Position numbers and translations under genes: made by a program. The notes beneath the pieces were generated by a model. It was not told the origin of the DNA, searched no databases, and saw nothing but the letters and a program-made list of their open reading frames with translations. From Microbacteriaceae bacterium (GTDB taxonomy: Bacteria; Actinomycetota; Actinomycetes; Actinomycetales; Microbacteriaceae), in contig JAHBSP010000005.1 in assembly GCA_019639055.1 (NCBI GenBank), positions 81,965 to 145,964 of the forward strand: a stretch of 64,000 bases of DNA, written 5' to 3'. Below are positions 15,039 through 24,467 of this stretch, one piece after another; positions within the stretch are counted from its first letter, which is position 1, and each line of letters begins with the position of its first letter.

Positions 15039-15622
15039 TGATTATTCTCGGAATTGACCCTGGCCTTACCCGCTGCGGCTGGGGACTGGTTGAGGCATCC
15101 GGAAATTCTTTGAAACTACTAGATTTTGGTGTTTGGCGCACACCGACAGATATGGATGTTTCCAAACGGCTCGTAGAAATATCCAGTGCATTCGACTCTT
15201 TATTGCGAAGTGCCAAACCAGATCATGTGGCTCTTGAGCGAGTGTTTGCACAACAAAACCTACGCACAGTGATGGGAATTGCTCAAATCAGTGGCCTAGT
15301 GATGGCTGGGGCTGAGCAGGCAGGAATACCACTTTCACTTCACACGCCCAGCGAGGTTAAAGCATCAATTGCTGGCTACGGGAAAGCCGAAAAAGCGCAG
15401 GTAGGTGCAATGGTCGCCAAAACTTTTGGACTAGCTGAAGCTCCAAAACCGGCTGATACTGCCGACGCTATAGCTCTGGCTGTCACCGCAGCTAGAAAAA
15501 TTGGCAGGGGTTCAAAAATCTCTGGAACTACCGATAATTCTGCAACTGAGCCGACAAGTGCACAGCAGATTTGGCTTGCCGCCGAGGCTAAAGCAAAGGC
15601 AGGCAGAAGCAAACTAGGCTAG
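15038..15622 (+). CDS. ruvC: Holliday junction resolvase RuvC
   Basis: A 194-residue RNase H-fold endonuclease. Asp7 in ILGIDPGLTRCGWG is the first catalytic carboxylate. Glu in ALERVFAQQN and the late ADTADAIALAVTAA motif supply the others. It nicks Holliday junctions delivered by RuvAB. The C-terminal 25 residues are a Ser/Ala/Lys-rich tail. The start ATG overlaps the YebC-gene stop. ruvA follows after 4 bases. No SOS-type operator is visible before the run. Confidence 0.95.
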   Translation: MIILGIDPGLTRCGWGLVEASGNSLKLLDFGVWRTPTDMDVSKRLVEISSAFDSLLRSAKPDHVALERVFAQQNLRTVMGIAQISGLVMAGAEQAGIPLSLHTPSEVKASIAGYGKAEKAQVGAMVAKTFGLAEAPKPADTADAIALAVTAARKIGRGSKISGTTDNSATEPTSAQQIWLAAEAKAKAGRSKLG

Positions 15623-15626
15623 CTTC

Positions 15627-16214
15627 ATGATCTCTAGCTTGCGTGGCACCGTTCTCGGTTACGCGGATGGGCGTCTAATTATCGAAACCGGCGGCGTCGG
15701 TTTTAGTGTGAATGTCCCCGTGAACTTAGGTTTGCTTTCGAAAGTTGGCGAAGAAGCTTTTATCTACACTCATTTGGTTGTTCGCGAAGACGCGATGACC
15801 CTTTATGGTTTTGGTTCGGAATCCGAGCAGAAACTTTTCTTAGTGCTCACCGGGGTATCCGGTGTCGGGCCAAGGATTGCTTTGGCATTGATTGGTCAAC
15901 TATCAGTCACCGAAATTGCCACCGCGGTTGCAACAGAAAATGATGCCGTATTTAGAAGTGTTCCGGGCATCGGGCCAAAACTGGCAAAACTTATCGTGGT
16001 TTCTCTTTCTGGCAAACTCGATACTGTGGCAATCTCTGCCAGCACTCACGGGATTTCAAAAGACATTATTGAGCAACTGGTTCAGGCACTCACCGGGCTC
16101 GGTTACCCCGCCACAGCGGCAGAAAAAGTTGCCAAAGATGTTGCGCTTGAGAACCCGAAAGCAGAAATTGGTGTGTTGCTGAAATCCGCTTTGACTGAAT
16201 TGGCGGCAAAATGA
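15627..16214 (+). CDS. ruvA: Holliday junction DNA helicase subunit RuvA
   Basis: A 195-residue protein with the OB-fold N-terminus ([20 protein letters not shown]), two helix-hairpin-helix motifs ([18 protein letters not shown] near 72-89 and [12 protein letters not shown] near 112-123) and a C-terminal RuvB-binding domain. RuvA tetramers hold the four-way junction and load RuvB. It sits 4 bases after ruvC and overlaps ruvB by 4 bases. Confidence 0.96.
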   Translation: MISSLRGTVLGYADGRLIIETGGVGFSVNVPVNLGLLSKVGEEAFIYTHLVVREDAMTLYGFGSESEQKLFLVLTGVSGVGPRIALALIGQLSVTEIATAVATENDAVFRSVPGIGPKLAKLIVVSLSGKLDTVAISASTHGISKDIIEQLVQALTGLGYPATAAEKVAKDVALENPKAEIGVLLKSALTELAAK

Positions 16215-17221
16215 GCATAGTGGATGACGAAGCCGGTGAAATTGAACGCCAAGTTGAGAGCGCACTAAGGCCCCAAAACTTAGAAGAGTTTGTTGGGCAG
16301 GTTAAAGTTCGCAAACAACTCGGACTAATTTTGAATGCTGCCAAGTCTCAGGGGCGCGCTGCAGACCACATTCTGCTTGCTGGTCCTCCAGGACTTGGTA
16401 AAACCACTTTGGCGATGATTGTTGCTGCCGAAAGTCATCACCCTATTCGAATCACTAGTGGGCCAACAATCACCCATGCCGGAGATTTGGCGTCTATTCT
16501 TTCCAGCCTGCAAGAGGGCGAAGTCCTTTTTATCGACGAAATTCACCGAATGTCCAGACCAGCGGAAGAAATGCTTTATCTAGCGATGGAAGATTTCCGT
16601 GTCGATGTGATGGTGGGTAAGGGGCCAGGTGCTACAAGCATCCCGCTTCAGCTTCCCGAATTTACGCTGGTCGGCGCCACAACACGTAGCGGTTTACTTC
16701 CCAGTCCTTTGCGAGATCGTTTCGGTTTTACCGCGCATTTGGAGTATTACGACGACAACGATTTGAAACGGATTTTGAGCAGAAGCGCCAACCTACTGGG
16801 AATCGAACTACCAGCCGAGGCTGCTGAACTTTTAGCTAGCAGGTCCCGCGGCACCCCGCGTATTGCCAACCGTCTACTTCGGAGAGTGCGCGATTTTGCG
16901 GTGGTAGAAAAGCATCCGGTGAATTTAGAAAGCGTTGAAAAAACACTGGAAATCTACGAGGTGGATGCTTTCGGGCTAGACAGGCTGGATCGGTCTGTAC
17001 TGGATGCGCTAATCTCCAATTTCTCTGGCGGACCTGTGGGTCTAAAAACACTCGCGGTGGCCGTGGGTGAAGAGGCTGAGACAGTTGAAGAAGTGGTTGA
17101 GCCGTTCCTGCTCAGATTAGGGATGCTGCGCCGCACCAACCGCGGAAGGGTGGCAACACCGCAGGCATATAAGCATTTGGGGAAGTCGCTACCAGACAGC
17201 GGGTTATTCGATAGCCTATAA
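16211..17221 (+). CDS. ruvB: Holliday junction DNA helicase subunit RuvB
   Basis: A 336-residue AAA+ motor. Walker A is GPPGLGKTT (58-66), Walker B is LFIDEIHR, sensor 1 is GATTRSG, and the C-terminal winged helix contains [15 protein letters not shown]. It drives branch migration of Holliday junctions with RuvA. Its ATG overlaps the ruvA stop by 4 bases. A 49-base gap with its own Shine-Dalgarno precedes yajC, so the Sec genes may be transcribed from here or from the ruv promoter. Confidence 0.97.
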   Translation: MSIVDDEAGEIERQVESALRPQNLEEFVGQVKVRKQLGLILNAAKSQGRAADHILLAGPPGLGKTTLAMIVAAESHHPIRITSGPTITHAGDLASILSSLQEGEVLFIDEIHRMSRPAEEMLYLAMEDFRVDVMVGKGPGATSIPLQLPEFTLVGATTRSGLLPSPLRDRFGFTAHLEYYDDNDLKRILSRSANLLGIELPAEAAELLASRSRGTPRIANRLLRRVRDFAVVEKHPVNLESVEKTLEIYEVDAFGLDRLDRSVLDALISNFSGGPVGLKTLAVAVGEEAETVEEVVEPFLLRLGMLRRTNRGRVATPQAYKHLGKSLPDSGLFDSL

Positions 17222-17270
17222 TCTCTAGGGGGCTTCTTCTTATGTCCTGTTTATATTGAAAGGCTTTTGC

Positions 17271-17642
17271 GTGTATAACCTTTTCCTCATTTTTGAGACC
17301 GATACAACCGCCACCGAGGCAGCCGGTTTTGACCCGACAATGCTGATGCTTCCAATTCTTGGTGCTGCACTAATTTTCTTCATGTGGCGCTCAAACAAAA
17401 GGCGCAAGGATCAGCAGGAGCAACTTACTTCATCACTTGTGCCTGGCGTTGAAGTTATGACAACTTTCGGTCTTTTCGGAACGCTACTCTCCGTAGATTC
17501 AGAAACAAACGTTGCAGAGCTAGAGGTTGCTCCAGGAAATGTGCTCCGTGTGCACTCGCAAGCAATCGGTCGAGTAATCACTCCAGAAAGTTTTGAAGCA
17601 AGTGAGTCAGACAATGACGATACTGCTGAAGACAACAAATAA
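17271..17642 (+). CDS. yajC: Preprotein translocase subunit YajC
   Basis: A 123-residue protein with one N-terminal transmembrane helix (MLMLPILGAALIFFMWR) followed by the cytoplasmic KRRKDQQEQ segment and the β-rich VPGVEVMTTFGLFGTLLSV domain typical of YajC, an accessory of SecDF. The open frame extends to TTG 17256, but GTG 17271 is 7-8 bases after GAAAGG and gives a normal N-terminus, so I prefer it. It heads yajC-secD-secF, 29 bases before secD. Confidence 0.9.
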   Translation: MYNLFLIFETDTTATEAAGFDPTMLMLPILGAALIFFMWRSNKRRKDQQEQLTSSLVPGVEVMTTFGLFGTLLSVDSETNVAELEVAPGNVLRVHSQAIGRVITPESFEASESDNDDTAEDNK

Positions 17643-17671
17643 CGCACAAATTATCGAATAGGACTTTCTAA

Positions 17672-19393
17672 GTGGCTCTTGACTCCATTCAGAAACAGGC
17701 GGTTAAGTCACTCTCGTGGCTCGGCGCAATTTTCATTACCCTGCTTTTGGTACTCGGTATCGGCGTAATTTTTGATGGAGCTAGCTGGACACCGAAACTG
17801 GCTCTTGACCTCGAGGGTGGTACACAGATTGTGCTTACCCCGAGAGTTGCAGAGGGGGAGAGTGTATCTGGTGAACAGCTAGATCAGGCTGTTGCAATCA
17901 TCCGCCAACGTGTCGATGCTTCCGGTGTTTCGGAAACTGAAATCACAACTCAGGGTGGAACAAACATCGTTGTTTCTATGCCAGGACGCCCAGATCAAGC
18001 CACTATGGAACGTATTCAGGCAAGCGCGCAGCTTACTTTCCGTCCGGTTTTCCTTGTCGATTATTCTGCAACTAGTTCAGCTACTGACGACCCTGCAACG
18101 GATGAGTTGGTAACAGACGAGGAAGAAACTACCGAAGAAGACTCCACTGCCACAGATGAAAATCCAACAGATGCAACCGATGTTGCTTGGATAACTGAAG
18201 AGCGCGTGGCAGAGTTCACTAATTTTGTTTGTGGAGCAGAAACAGCTGAGGATGTTTCGCTAGCAGACCCAACCCTTCCGGTGCTTGCCTGCGACACTAC
18301 AAATACTGTGAAGTACCTGCTCGGTCCAATCATGCTAACCGGAGAGTCAATCACCGATGCTCAGGCAGTTCAGCGCACAGGTTCCACAGGTATTGCCACA
18401 AACGCATGGGCTATTTCACTTCAGTTTGATTCCAACGGTTCCGCTATTTTTGAGCAGGTTACACGCACGCTGATTTCACTTCCAGATCCGCGCAATCAGT
18501 TCGCGATCATTATTGACGGTAACGTGCTTTTGGCTCCGGTTTCGCAGGCAATTATTGCCGATGGTCGGGCCGAAATTTCCAGCGATTACAACCCATACAC
18601 ACAAGAAACAGCTCAGGCACTAGCTGACCAGCTAAAGTTTGGTGCTTTACCTTTCAGCTTCACCATTGAGACTGTAAACCAGATTTCAGCAACGCTTGGT
18701 TCATACCAGCTCACCGCAGGTCTTATAGCCGGTGGTATTGGTTTGCTACTGGTCGTTCTATACTCCCTGGTCCAGTACCGTGCACTCGGAACTGTGACAA
18801 TATTCTCACTTGCAGTAGCGGGTGCATTCACCTACCTCATCTTGACTATCCTTTCGTGGCGTCAAGGCTACCGACTATCTCTTGCTGGTGTCGCCGGTGT
18901 GATTGTGGCGGTGGGTATAACGGCCGACTCGTTTATTGTCTACTTTGAGCGCATCCGTGACGAACTTCGAGACGGGAAGAGTCTCGGACATTCGGTAGAA
19001 AACGGATGGAAGCGTGCTTTGAGAACGATTTTGGCATCCGATGGCGTGAACCTTTTGGCGGCGATTGTGCTGTACTTGCTTGCTGTTGGTAGCGTTCGTG
19101 GTTTCGCATTCACCCTTGGTTTAACCACAATTATTGACGTCTTGGTTGTCTCTATGTTTACTCACCCCGTTCTGCAACTAATTTCTAGGTGGAGATTCTT
19201 TGGGGGCGGACACAAGATGTCTGGCCTTGACCCTGAAGCATTAGGTGCTGTTTACCGAGGCCGTGTTCAATTCCGTGAGCCGGTTGTGCGTAGTGCTCAG
19301 GGCAAGGGCGCAAAGAGTGCCAAGAGTTTGAAAGAGGCACAAAAACGTCAAACCATAGCCGAGCGTAAGGCAAGTCAGGAGGCTGACCGATGA
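17672..19393 (+). CDS. secD: Protein translocase subunit SecD
   Basis: A 573-residue RND-type membrane protein. It has one N-terminal transmembrane helix, the periplasmic P1 region, then five helices from about residue 345. LALDLEGGTQIVL near 43-55 and the late AGVAGVIVAVGITADSFIVYFERIRDE motif are SecD signatures. With SecF it uses the proton gradient to finish protein export. Residues 131-171 are a low-complexity insert rich in Asp, Glu, Thr and Ala. The start is GTG 17672 with AGGAC upstream. It overlaps secF by 4 bases. Confidence 0.96.
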   Translation: MALDSIQKQAVKSLSWLGAIFITLLLVLGIGVIFDGASWTPKLALDLEGGTQIVLTPRVAEGESVSGEQLDQAVAIIRQRVDASGVSETEITTQGGTNIVVSMPGRPDQATMERIQASAQLTFRPVFLVDYSATSSATDDPATDELVTDEEETTEEDSTATDENPTDATDVAWITEERVAEFTNFVCGAETAEDVSLADPTLPVLACDTTNTVKYLLGPIMLTGESITDAQAVQRTGSTGIATNAWAISLQFDSNGSAIFEQVTRTLISLPDPRNQFAIIIDGNVLLAPVSQAIIADGRAEISSDYNPYTQETAQALADQLKFGALPFSFTIETVNQISATLGSYQLTAGLIAGGIGLLLVVLYSLVQYRALGTVTIFSLAVAGAFTYLILTILSWRQGYRLSLAGVAGVIVAVGITADSFIVYFERIRDELRDGKSLGHSVENGWKRALRTILASDGVNLLAAIVLYLLAVGSVRGFAFTLGLTTIIDVLVVSMFTHPVLQLISRWRFFGGGHKMSGLDPEALGAVYRGRVQFREPVVRSAQGKGAKSAKSLKEAQKRQTIAERKASQEADR

Positions 19394-20352
19394 GCATGCT
19401 AACTTCTCTCGGTAACGATCTATACACGGGTGAAAAATCTTTCAAATTCATCCCTAATCGTAAGCTTTGGCTAAGCATCGGTTTAATCACTGTGCTGATT
19501 TCAATTCTGATTCCATTCCTTCGTGGTGGATTCAACTTCGGTATCGAATTCACCGGTGGAACCGAGTTCCAGGTTGAGGGTGCACACGTAGCCTCTGAAG
19601 CTCAGGTATTGGAGACAGTCCAAGCAGTAGTTGGTAATCAGCAGGTTACGGTAACCACAATCGGTGGTAATAACTTCCGTATTCACACCGGTGAACTAGT
19701 TGAAACTGATCGCGATTCGATTGTTGCCGGTCTTGTTGAACTCTTGGAAGTTTCAGCCGATGACGTCACTATCAACGAGGTTGGTGGATCCTGGGGTGCA
19801 GATATAACCTCGAAGATGATTCGTGGTCTTATCGTATTCGTTTTGCTGGCTGGATTGGCTTTGGCTGTTTATTTCCGTACTTGGCGAATGTCACTTGCGG
19901 CGATGGGTAAGCTACTCCACGACCTGATCGTAACGGCCGGCGTGTATGCGCTAACAGGCTTTGAAGTCACACCTGCAACAGTGATTGGTTTCTTGACCAT
20001 TCTTGGATATTCACTTTACGACGCTGTGGTGGTTTTCGATAAAGTGCGTGAAAACACTAAGACCCTAGAGAAGCCAGATAAACAGAGCTTTTTGGATCAA
20101 ATTAACCTTGCAGTAAACCAGACACTAGTGCGTTCGATTAACACTTCTGTAGTGGCTGTATTGCCTGTTGCGGCGATTCTTTTCACCGCAATAGTGTTCT
20201 TGGGTACTGGAACGCTTAGAGATATTTCTTTGGCGTTGTTTGTTGGTATTTTGGTAGCCACCTATTCGACGCTATTTATTGGATCTCCGCTGTATGGAGC
20301 ATTGGAAGCGGCGAATCCGCAACTTAATAAGGGCAAAGCTAAAAAACAATAA
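19390..20352 (+). CDS. secF: Protein translocase subunit SecF
   Basis: A 320-residue RND-type partner of SecD with six transmembrane helices. The FNFGIEFTGGTEFQVEG segment opens the exported domain and the conserved VIGFLTILGYSLYDAVVVFDKVREN lies in the helix-4 region. The tail is Lys-rich. Its ATG overlaps the secD stop by 4 bases, so the two are translationally coupled. The 78-base gap to rel holds a loose CACCTG/CAGGTG inverted repeat but no convincing terminator. Confidence 0.96.
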   Translation: MSMLTSLGNDLYTGEKSFKFIPNRKLWLSIGLITVLISILIPFLRGGFNFGIEFTGGTEFQVEGAHVASEAQVLETVQAVVGNQQVTVTTIGGNNFRIHTGELVETDRDSIVAGLVELLEVSADDVTINEVGGSWGADITSKMIRGLIVFVLLAGLALAVYFRTWRMSLAAMGKLLHDLIVTAGVYALTGFEVTPATVIGFLTILGYSLYDAVVVFDKVRENTKTLEKPDKQSFLDQINLAVNQTLVRSINTSVVAVLPVAAILFTAIVFLGTGTLRDISLALFVGILVATYSTLFIGSPLYGALEAANPQLNKGKAKKQ

Positions 20353-20430
20353 CTTTAGCGCCTCTGACACCTGGCATGACTGAGCTTAGACACGGCCACA
20401 GGTGGTAATTTTGAAGATGAGGGGGTGCGT

Positions 20431-22662
20431 ATGAGCATTGAAAATCAATCCATAAGATGGACTCTGCTACCGCGCCTCTTTACTAGGCAGGTTGATTCTG
20501 CGATTGAGCCGGTTTTGAAAACCATTAAGGCAAACAATTCTAAAGCGGATCTTGCACTGGTTGAGCGGGCATACCATGTGGCAAATATTGCCCACACTGG
20601 CCAGTTTAGAAGAAGTGGTGAACCATACATCACGCATCCTGTTGCAGTCGCGCAGATTCTGGCTGACTTAGGTTTAGGTCCAATTACTATTGCAGCTGCG
20701 TTGCTACATGACACGGTAGAAGACACCGATTATTCACAAGAACAACTTGAAGAAGATTTTGGTGACGAGATTGCCATGCTCGTTGATGGAGTTACAAAAC
20801 TAGACAAGCTGAAATTTGGCGAAACGGCTGAGGCAGAGACTCTGCGCAAAATGGTTGTGGCCATGTCTAAAGATCTGCGAGTACTACTAATCAAACTTGC
20901 AGACCGTCTTCATAACGCTCGCACCTGGGGCTTTATGCCAGCAGAATCTGCAGCCCGAAAGGCTAAAGAGACTATTGAGATTTATGCCCCTCTTGCTCAC
21001 CGACTGGGTATCCAGTCAATAAAGACTGAACTTGAAGATCTTTCTTTTGCGGTATTACAGCCGAAACTTTATATAGAAATTGAGAATCTGGTTAAGCAGC
21101 GGGCGCCTGAACGTGATGCTTTTCTTGACGAAGTAGTTTCAGCGCTTAAAGAAGATATGCGTTCGGTTAAGGTCCGCGGTAGGATTGCCGGTCGTCCGAA
21201 AGAGTACTATTCGATATATCAAAAGATGATTGTCCGTGGCAAAGAGTTTGATGAAATCTATGACCTAGTTGGAGTGCGCATAGTTGTGAACTCAATCAGG
21301 GACTGTTACGCGATGCTTGGCGCAATTCATTCCAGATGGAATCCCTTACCAGGAAGGTTCAAAGATTACATCGCCATGCCAAAATTTAATCTGTATCAGT
21401 CTTTGCACACTACTGTCATCGGCCCCAAAGGCAGGACTGTAGAAATTCAGATTAGGACTGAGGAAATGCACCGTATGGCTGAATACGGTGTAGCTGCGCA
21501 CTGGAAATACAAGCAGGGACAGTCAGGTAGCGACAAGTCTGCTGCTACTGAAGCCAATATGACTTGGCTTGCGCATATTAGTGACTGGCAACAAGATACT
21601 TCAGACTCCTCAGAATTTCTCGATAATCTCCGTTTCGAGATCGGTGCAAAAGAACTTTATGTCTTTACCCCAGCAGGTAGGGTCATCGGTCTTCCAAATG
21701 GAGCCACACCGGTAGATTTCGCATACGCTGTGCACACTGAAGTGGGACACAGGGCAATGGGTGCAAAGGTTAACGGAAGGCTAGTGCCGCTTGAAACTCC
21801 TTTGGCAGCGGGCGATGTTATCGAGGTATTGACGTCCAAAAACCCGGATGCAGCTCCGAGCAAAGACTGGATGAACTTTGTGCAGAGTAACCGTGCCAAG
21901 TCAAAGATCAAACAGTGGTTTGTAAAAGAACGCCGTGATGAGGCAATAGAGCAGGGCAAGGAAGATCTTGCCAAGGCCATGCGTAAACGTAATTTAGCCA
22001 TCCGTCAGCTAATGACACCAGACATTCTTGGCAAGGTTGTAAACCAGTTGCGCTATGAGGATATTTCCGGTCTCTACGCTGCAATTGGTGAAGGGCATAT
22101 CTCTACGCAGTCGGTTATTGAGAAGGTCGTTGCTCTAATAGGTGAAGCTATTGATGAGGACGAGGACGAGTTCGTTGTTCCGCTTTCTAAGCCCAGCAAG
22201 ATCAAGATTAGTGATTCCGGGGTTCTCGTAAAAGGTGCGCCAGATGTGCTCGTAAAGCTAGCAAAATGTTGCACACCTGTGCCAGGGGATGCAATTGTTG
22301 GTTTTATCACTCGTGGCTCTGGTGTATCGGTGCACAGAAGCGAATGCACCAACGTTGCAGAACTCATGAAACAACCTGATCGAATAATCGAGGTAAGCTG
22401 GGCTCCAACTCAACGCAGTGTATTCCTAGTACAAATCCAGGTTGAAGCACTCGATAGGGCAGGGTTGCTTTCGGATATTACGCGCGTACTGTCTGAGCAT
22501 CACGTAAATATACTTTCTGCATCAGTAAATACTTCGGCTGAGAGACTCGCACTAAGCCGCTATGTTTTCGAAATGGGTGACCCCACCCATCTTGATCGCG
22601 TTTTGAATGCGGTGCGCAGAATCGACGCTGTTTACGATGTTTATCGAGTTAACAGCAACTAG
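20431..22662 (+). CDS. rel: Bifunctional (p)ppGpp synthetase/hydrolase Rel
   Basis: A 743-residue long RelA/SpoT homologue. The HD hydrolase domain carries His93-Asp94 in LLHDTVEDTD, so hydrolysis should be intact. The synthetase domain has the VRIVVNSIRDCYAMLG and FKDYIAMPKFNLYQSLHT motifs. TGS (YVFTPAGRVIGLP), a zinc-finger/helical region (LAKCCTPVPGDAIVGF) and a C-terminal ACT domain follow. It sets alarmone level during amino-acid starvation at the ribosome. ATG 20431 is 6 bases after GAGGGG; GTG 20425 in frame is less well placed. Its last 111 bases are overlapped antisense by the next gene. Confidence 0.96.
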   Translation: MSIENQSIRWTLLPRLFTRQVDSAIEPVLKTIKANNSKADLALVERAYHVANIAHTGQFRRSGEPYITHPVAVAQILADLGLGPITIAAALLHDTVEDTDYSQEQLEEDFGDEIAMLVDGVTKLDKLKFGETAEAETLRKMVVAMSKDLRVLLIKLADRLHNARTWGFMPAESAARKAKETIEIYAPLAHRLGIQSIKTELEDLSFAVLQPKLYIEIENLVKQRAPERDAFLDEVVSALKEDMRSVKVRGRIAGRPKEYYSIYQKMIVRGKEFDEIYDLVGVRIVVNSIRDCYAMLGAIHSRWNPLPGRFKDYIAMPKFNLYQSLHTTVIGPKGRTVEIQIRTEEMHRMAEYGVAAHWKYKQGQSGSDKSAATEANMTWLAHISDWQQDTSDSSEFLDNLRFEIGAKELYVFTPAGRVIGLPNGATPVDFAYAVHTEVGHRAMGAKVNGRLVPLETPLAAGDVIEVLTSKNPDAAPSKDWMNFVQSNRAKSKIKQWFVKERRDEAIEQGKEDLAKAMRKRNLAIRQLMTPDILGKVVNQLRYEDISGLYAAIGEGHISTQSVIEKVVALIGEAIDEDEDEFVVPLSKPSKIKISDSGVLVKGAPDVLVKLAKCCTPVPGDAIVGFITRGSGVSVHRSECTNVAELMKQPDRIIEVSWAPTQRSVFLVQIQVEALDRAGLLSDITRVLSEHHVNILSASVNTSAERLALSRYVFEMGDPTHLDRVLNAVRRIDAVYDVYRVNSN

Positions 22663-23142
22663 GTTCTGTTGAAAATTTTCACGAAGTGACCTAGAAATTG
22701 GAGTGCTAAGGGTAAGACTTTCAGGGACTCCTAGGTATTTAGCCAATAGTGCAGTGGCAGTAATTTCCACATCTTTAGGACGGCTTAGACAGTCAATAAG
22801 AGTGCGAATTGGGTTGGTTATGGTTAGATTCCCAATCTTTACTAATTCAACGGTAGATACGACGATGTGCGAAATTTTCGCTTTCTGAAATGTCCCACTT
22901 CGATGGCTGGGATGAGTGGCTATTTGCGGAATAAGTGGTGAGTTACCAAATCCATAAACCCACAGTGCGCTCTGCCTTTCTGCCCAGAAGTCTGGTTCAA
23001 TTGAGGCAGCCAGAGCATTCGCCCGGGCTATAGAGGAATCTGAAATATCAAATGGGAAATAGAAATCCCCGCTGGAGAAAATTTCACCTCGGAGTATTAG
23101 TGATGAAGCCTCAGTTTCAGGAATGTCAGTTATGTGCAACAT
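22552..23142 (-). CDS. AbiEi-like conserved protein, antisense to the rel 3' end
   Basis: A protein of about 196 residues with no membrane segment. SALWVYGFG near the middle and ITNPIRTLIDCLSR (about 110-123) resemble the family of AbiEi-type antitoxin/regulator proteins common in actinobacteria, whose members show a V-T-x-P-x-R-T-L-x-D motif. No AbiEii-type toxin gene is adjacent. ATG 23142 or TTG 23148 may start it; neither has a Shine-Dalgarno. An inverted repeat lies right upstream (23144-23163). The last 37 codons run antisense to rel, so the C-terminus may be a readthrough extension. It follows the DUF349 gene in the same direction. Confidence 0.6.
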   Translation of the reverse strand: MLHITDIPETEASSLILRGEIFSSGDFYFPFDISDSSIARANALAASIEPDFWAERQSALWVYGFGNSPLIPQIATHPSHRSGTFQKAKISHIVVSTVELVKIGNLTITNPIRTLIDCLSRPKDVEITATALLAKYLGVPESLTLSTPISRSLRENFQQNLVAVNSINIVNSVDSAHRIQNAIKMGGVTHFENIAA

Positions 23143-23143
23143 A

Positions 23144-23163
23144 TGCAAGTTTTAGCACTTGCA
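23144..23163. repeat. Inverted repeat at the start of the AbiEi-like gene
   Basis: TGCAAGT-TTTAGC-ACTTGCA is a perfect 7-6-7 inverted repeat that touches the start codon of the AbiEi-like gene. It could be an autoregulatory operator, as AbiEi antitoxins bind such repeats, or an RNA hairpin in the DUF349-AbiEi intercistronic gap. Confidence 0.5.
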
Positions 23164-23194
23164 AGACAGCCCGCCAAATTTCTTTTTAGAAAAC

Positions 23195-23203
23195 TGTGGA
23201 TAA
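23195..23203 (-). promoter_or_regulatory. Single perfect DnaA-box sequence
   Basis: TTATCCACA on the minus strand matches the DnaA-box consensus at all nine positions. It is alone, in the gap after the DUF349 gene. A 9-mer of this kind may occur by chance about once per 130 kb on both strands, so function is uncertain. Confidence 0.25.
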
Positions 23204-24445
23204 CTATTTTGAGATAGCGTCTAACCAGAGTTTTCTGGCGCTGATTGCTTCTTCAAGTTCCTTGATGTGTTTCTTATCCTTACCCTGCTTGGCAGATTCA
23301 AGATCTGCTTCAAGAGTAGCGATAGTATCTTCCAATTGTTTTGCTGCGCTACTGGCACGTTCAAGCTTCTCTGGATCAGAGTCATTCCAAAGTTTTTGTT
23401 CTAAGCCACGAACATATGCTTCCACTTTGGCAAGACGCTGTTCTTGAGATTTGCCGAGATGACGGGGCACAAAACCTGCTTTTTCAAATTGACTTTGAAA
23501 GGCGCGAAGCTTTGACTTAGCATCTTCAACATCTTTAGAAGTGAGAAGTTCTTCAGCACTAGCAAGGATTTCATCGCGCTTGGCAAGGATTTCTTCGCTA
23601 GCTTTCTCTACCTGTGCGTCAAGATCCTTTTTTGCGGTAAAAATCGAGTCACCGACTGCGTTGAATTGTGCCCACAGTTCGTCATCGATTTTATGCCCAG
23701 CACGACCGGCTGCTTTCCAATCATTCAAAAGGTTGCGGTAAGCAACAACTGCCTTGGTGTCACTTGGGTCTAACGCTTTGGCTTTTTCAATAAGCTCTTG
23801 TTTAGCTTTTCGAGCTAGTTTTTGGGTCGCTTCCATTGTGCTAAAGAACTCTTTACGAGAACTCTCAAGCTGATTCTTTGCTGCACGGAAACGCTTCCAC
23901 AACGGGTCAGTTATGTTTGAAGGAACTCGTCGGTGTGCCGCCTGTTCAGCCTTCCATTGATCAAATAGCTCATTGATTTTTTGGGTGGTTTGCTTCCACT
24001 GCACAGTCTTAGGATCTTTTTGCGCAAGCTTTTCAATGGCTAAAACGATCTCTTCGCGTTTCTGGATGGTTTCTTGCAAAGCCTGTTTGCTGGCTTCACG
24101 AAGCTCTTTTGTTACCTCGGTCACTGCCGGTTCAACAGCGGCTAATTTCGCGGTTAGGGAGTCTAAATCACCAACTGCCTTTGCGCTAGTGATAGCTTCC
24201 TGTAGTTCGCTATAGAGTTTTGCCACATTGCGTCCAACAGTCTTGTGCTCGAGTCTAGAAATAAAGACATCGACTTGAGCTTCTAAATCAGTGAAACGCT
24301 TTGAGAAGAACTCAAGGGCTTCCTCTTTTGTACCGTCGGGGAATTGACCGACCTCTCGTTCACCGTCTTTTGTAATCACATAAACGTTGAGTTCGTCATC
24401 GACTCGGCCCCACTCATTGGTAGGTACAGTAGTGTTATCGTCCAT
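23204..24445 (-). CDS. DUF349 domain-containing coiled-coil protein
   Basis: A 413-residue, almost wholly helical charged protein with repeated DUF349 units, visible as recurring W-K-x-x-G/R (NDWKAAGRAGHKIDDELWAQF) and LWKRFRAAKNQLES stretches. The last 70 residues are coiled coil. No membrane or signal segment is present. The family is usual next to rel and cyclophilin in actinobacteria; its biochemical role is unknown. The gene follows the cyclophilin gene after 22 bases on the same strand, so the two are probably one transcript. Confidence 0.88.
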   Translation of the reverse strand: MDDNTTVPTNEWGRVDDELNVYVITKDGEREVGQFPDGTKEEALEFFSKRFTDLEAQVDVFISRLEHKTVGRNVAKLYSELQEAITSAKAVGDLDSLTAKLAAVEPAVTEVTKELREASKQALQETIQKREEIVLAIEKLAQKDPKTVQWKQTTQKINELFDQWKAEQAAHRRVPSNITDPLWKRFRAAKNQLESSRKEFFSTMEATQKLARKAKQELIEKAKALDPSDTKAVVAYRNLLNDWKAAGRAGHKIDDELWAQFNAVGDSIFTAKKDLDAQVEKASEEILAKRDEILASAEELLTSKDVEDAKSKLRAFQSQFEKAGFVPRHLGKSQEQRLAKVEAYVRGLEQKLWNDSDPEKLERASSAAKQLEDTIATLEADLESAKQGKDKKHIKELEEAISARKLWLDAISK

Positions 24446-24467
24446 CGTTAGTTAAGGCTAGCAAGGT

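Noticed and set aside
20353..20430. CACCTG/CAGGTG inverted repeat as secF terminator
   Set aside because: Only six pairs with a loop over 20 bases and no U-tract directly after it.
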